A stretch of DNA of 7,333 nucleotides from Acidobacteriota bacterium (GTDB lineage Bacteria; Acidobacteriota; Blastocatellia; Pyrinomonadales; Pyrinomonadaceae): assembly GCA_020853255.1 (NCBI GenBank), contig JADYZI010000521.1:1-7333 (forward strand), written 5' to 3'. The notes below the pieces were generated by a model. That model made no database searches. It saw only the letters and a list, made by a program, of their open reading frames with translations, and was not told where the DNA came from. Both the position numbers and the translations under genes were made by a program. This document shows positions 5,742-7,333 of this stretch, piece after piece. How positions within the stretch are numbered: the first letter of the stretch is position 1; every line of letters starts with the position of its first letter.

Positions 5742-6920
5742 TTAGTTCATCCGCTCAAAAATCCCCGCTGCGCCCATGCCGCCGCCGACGCACATTGTGA
5801 CCATTCCGTAGCGCGCCGATCGGAGCTTTAGTTCCTGTAGGATGGTCGCGGTCAGTTTGGCTCCGGTGCAGCCGAGCGGGTGGCCGAGAGCGACGGCTCC
5901 GCCGTTGACGTTTACTTTTGTCGGATCCATTTCGAGGACCTTCATCACGGACAGGCCTTGCGCGGCGAATGCTTCGTTCAGCTCGATCACGTCGATCTGA
6001 TCGAGCGTCAGCCCAGCAAGTTTCAACGCCTTCGGTATCGCGTAAACCGGTCCGATGCCCATCTCTTCGGGCAGGCAACCGGCGGTCGCGAATGAGACGA
6101 AACGCGCAAGCGGCGTCAATCCCAATTCCTTTGCCTTATCCGCGGACATCACAACGACCGCCGCCGCACCATCGGACATCTGCGAAGAATTTCCCGCCGT
6201 GACTGTGCCTTTCGCGTGGAAAACGGGTTTGAGTTTCGCAAAGCCCTCGGCGGAAGCGTCGTAACGAACACCTTCATCGGTGTCGAACACAACCTCCTTC
6301 CGACGCACGCGGCCTTTTTCGTCGAACTCATCGACGTGAATGGTCATCGGCACGATCTCGTCCTTGAATCTTCCCGCCTTGATCGCCGCCGCGGCTTTCT
6401 GATGCGACCCGAGCGAGAACTCGTCGGCCTGTTCGCGTGTGATCTCGTATTTGCGTGCAAGGTTCTCGGCCGTCAGGCCCATGTTCAGATAGTAATCGGG
6501 ATACGTATCGGCAAGACCGGGATTTGGGCGAAATGCGTTTCCGCCCATCGGTATCGCGGTCATCGATTCGAGCCCGCCCGCAACGATCGCATCTGCTCCG
6601 CCCGTTGCAATCCGATCAGCGGCAAGAGCGATCGTCTGCAGACCCGAAGAACAATACCGATTCACCGTCATTGCGCTTGTTTCGACCGGAAGTTCGGCAA
6701 GTATCGACGCCGTCCGAGCCACGTTCATCCCCTGCTCGGCCTCAGGAAACGCACAGCCCATGATCACGTCATCGATCAGAGACGCATCAACGCCCGCACG
6801 TGCGACCGCTTCCTTGATCGCAACCGCACCCATCTCATCCGAACGGGTATTTTTCAAAGTTCCCTTCGGCGCCTTCCCAACCGCCGTCCGCACGGCCGAA
6901 ACGATCACTGCTTCTTTCAT
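5742..6920 (-). CDS. fadA: Acetyl-CoA acyltransferase (3-ketoacyl-CoA thiolase)
   Basis: This cytoplasmic thiolase cleaves 3-ketoacyl-CoA with CoA to give acetyl-CoA and a shortened acyl-CoA, the last step of beta-oxidation. The 392-residue length is standard (B. subtilis FadA is about the same). The active site is complete: nucleophile C90 in NRYCSSGLQ, the NEAFA motif at 315-319, H347 in [11 protein letters not shown], and the second catalytic cysteine C377 in TMCVGGGMG. The start at 6920 is supported by GGGAG 10 bases upstream and by [16 protein letters not shown], a typical thiolase N-terminus. The upstream promoter and FadR-like box tie it to the acyl-CoA dehydrogenase; the lipoprotein gene follows 15 bp after its stop. 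A biosynthetic acetoacetyl-CoA thiolase cannot be ruled out by sequence alone, but the shared operator favours degradation. The hydratase/3-hydroxyacyl-CoA dehydrogenase that would supply its substrate is not in the window. Confidence 0.94.
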   Translation of the reverse strand: MKEAVIVSAVRTAVGKAPKGTLKNTRSDEMGAVAIKEAVARAGVDASLIDDVIMGCAFPEAEQGMNVARTASILAELPVETSAMTVNRYCSSGLQTIALAADRIATGGADAIVAGGLESMTAIPMGGNAFRPNPGLADTYPDYYLNMGLTAENLARKYEITREQADEFSLGSHQKAAAAIKAGRFKDEIVPMTIHVDEFDEKGRVRRKEVVFDTDEGVRYDASAEGFAKLKPVFHAKGTVTAGNSSQMSDGAAAVVVMSADKAKELGLTPLARFVSFATAGCLPEEMGIGPVYAIPKALKLAGLTLDQIDVIELNEAFAAQGLSVMKVLEMDPTKVNVNGGAVALGHPLGCTGAKLTATILQELKLRSARYGMVTMCVGGGMGAAGIFERMN

Positions 6921-6940
6921 TTATTCGCTACTCCCATAAA

Positions 6941-6960
6941 CTGAGTGAATGTTCATTCAT
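6941..6960. promoter_or_regulatory. FadR (TetR-type)-like operator box 2
   Basis: TGAGTGAATGTTCATTCA (6942-6959) matches the box at 5068-5085 in 17 of 18 positions; the single A-to-G change breaks one arm pair of the palindrome. It lies immediately downstream of the thiolase -10, covering the predicted transcription start, where a bound repressor would stop initiation. The match to the B. subtilis FadR-type sequence and the thiolase function support a fatty-acid-responsive operator. Confidence 0.75.
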
Positions 6961-6988
6961 TTTTACACGCCGTTGTATGATTTGGCAA
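6960..6988 (-). promoter_or_regulatory. Promoter of the thiolase gene
   Basis: On the minus strand TTGCCA (6983-6988, five of six matches) is followed by a 17-bp spacer and TAAAAA (6960-6965, four of six matches). Transcription would begin around 6953, inside operator box 2, giving a ~33-base leader with the GGGAG ribosome site. Confidence 0.6.
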
Positions 6989-7119
6989 GGCAAAATATAG
7001 GGCCGCGTTGGAGAAAAACAGCATTTTGTCCTTGTTTTAACCGGGTTATCTTGTGCAATAATAACCCCAAGTCTGACAGTTCGGTACGCTCGACCGCTGT
7101 CCCGCACCAATTGGTCAAT

Positions 7120-7333
7120 ATGAAATATCTTCTTCTCCTTCTCGCAAGCTATCTGTTTCTTTCGGCGTCCGCCTTTGGACAGAATGCCGTTGCCCTCTGT
7201 CAGGTTCAGGTTCAAAAGCGACAGTTTGAAACCGCTGCCGCAACGTGTGCCGACGCTGCAAAGATCGATGCAAAGATCGGTCAGACCGGTCTAGGAATGG
7301 CGTTTTTTGGCTTAATGGATTGGCCGAAGGCGA
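7120..7333 (+). CDS. Exported TPR-like protein, partial (C-terminus off the right edge)
   Basis: An open frame begins with ATG at 7120 and stays open for 71 codons to the window edge. Residues 1-~20 are a clear signal peptide (MKYLLLLLASYLFLSASAFG), with likely cleavage after ASA or AFG. The mature start has VQKRQFETAAATCADAAKID and then GQTGLGMAFFGLMDWPKA, a spacing of small residues like a tetratricopeptide helix pair (A-x6-G-x2-Y/F-x2-A style). A periplasmic or surface TPR scaffold is therefore plausible, but too little is visible to name it. No Shine-Dalgarno precedes the ATG, and I see no convincing promoter between 6989 and 7119. The gene is divergent from the thiolase gene. An opposing 95-codon frame over 6928-7215 covers the thiolase promoter and this signal peptide and is taken as chance. 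Confidence 0.7.
   Translation, partial: MKYLLLLLASYLFLSASAFGQNAVALCQVQVQKRQFETAAATCADAAKIDAKIGQTGLGMAFFGLMDWPKA

Noticed and set aside
6216..6944. Plus-strand 242-codon frame opposite the thiolase
   Set aside because: It is antisense to a complete thiolase with all catalytic residues; the His/Arg-rich composition is typical of an antisense frame in G+C-rich coding DNA.
7038..7048. TAACCGGGTTA palindrome as an operator for the right-hand gene
   Set aside because: Only 11 bp, with no second copy and no clear promoter next to it; such short palindromes occur by chance.
6928..7215. Minus-strand open frame of 95 codons upstream of the thiolase
   Set aside because: It runs through the thiolase promoter and operator and opposite a clear signal peptide on the plus strand; its residues show no domain-like pattern.
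1..7333. CRISPR array, tRNA, rRNA, transposase or phage genes
   Set aside because: No spaced direct repeats, cloverleaf-like segments, ribosomal RNA signature or integrase/transposase motifs were seen on either strand.

Overview
The window looks like a chromosomal stretch from a Gram-negative-type bacterium of moderate G+C. I lean towards Acidobacteriota (Blastocatellia-like), because the MoxR/Mg-chelatase-type ATPase and the long acyl-CoA dehydrogenase resemble proteins I associate with that group. This is a weak inference. Signal-peptide proteins with a lipoprotein-type and a Sec-type N-terminus suggest exported proteins.

Layout. Positions 1-1769 (minus strand) hold a MoxR/magnesium-chelatase-like AAA+ ATPase followed 15 bp later by the N-terminal part of a single-pass membrane protein that runs off the left edge. 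Positions 1770-2044 are a divergent intergenic region with one hairpin and, at its right end, an AT-rich promoter built from alternating CTATT/AATAG half-sites 11 bp apart. Positions 2045-3190 (plus strand) encode an AAA_14/DUF4143-type ATPase with a PD-(D/E)XK-like C-terminus. The gene is visibly more AT-rich than its neighbours and may be horizontally acquired. Positions 3191-3232 form a strong stem-loop between the convergent genes. Positions 3243-5024 (minus) encode a 593-residue acyl-CoA dehydrogenase. Positions 5181-5726 (minus) encode a small probable lipoprotein with an Ivy-like C-x4-C segment, 15 bp downstream of a thiolase (5742-6920, minus). A divergent exported, TPR-like protein begins at 7120 (plus) and runs off the right edge.

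The right half is a fatty-acid beta-oxidation block. The acyl-CoA dehydrogenase performs the first step and the thiolase the last. Each gene has its own promoter, and each promoter carries nearly the same 18-bp palindrome (TGAATGAATGTTCATTCA at 5068-5085; one base different at 6942-6959). This resembles the operator known for the TetR-family regulator FadR of Bacillus subtilis. The regulator and the hydratase/3-hydroxyacyl-CoA dehydrogenase are not in the window and must be encoded elsewhere.

I see no CRISPR array, tRNA, rRNA, transposase or prophage gene. The items most worth following up are the phased operator-like array before the DUF4143 ATPase, the FadR-type box pair, and the Ivy-like lipoprotein apparently co-transcribed with the thiolase.
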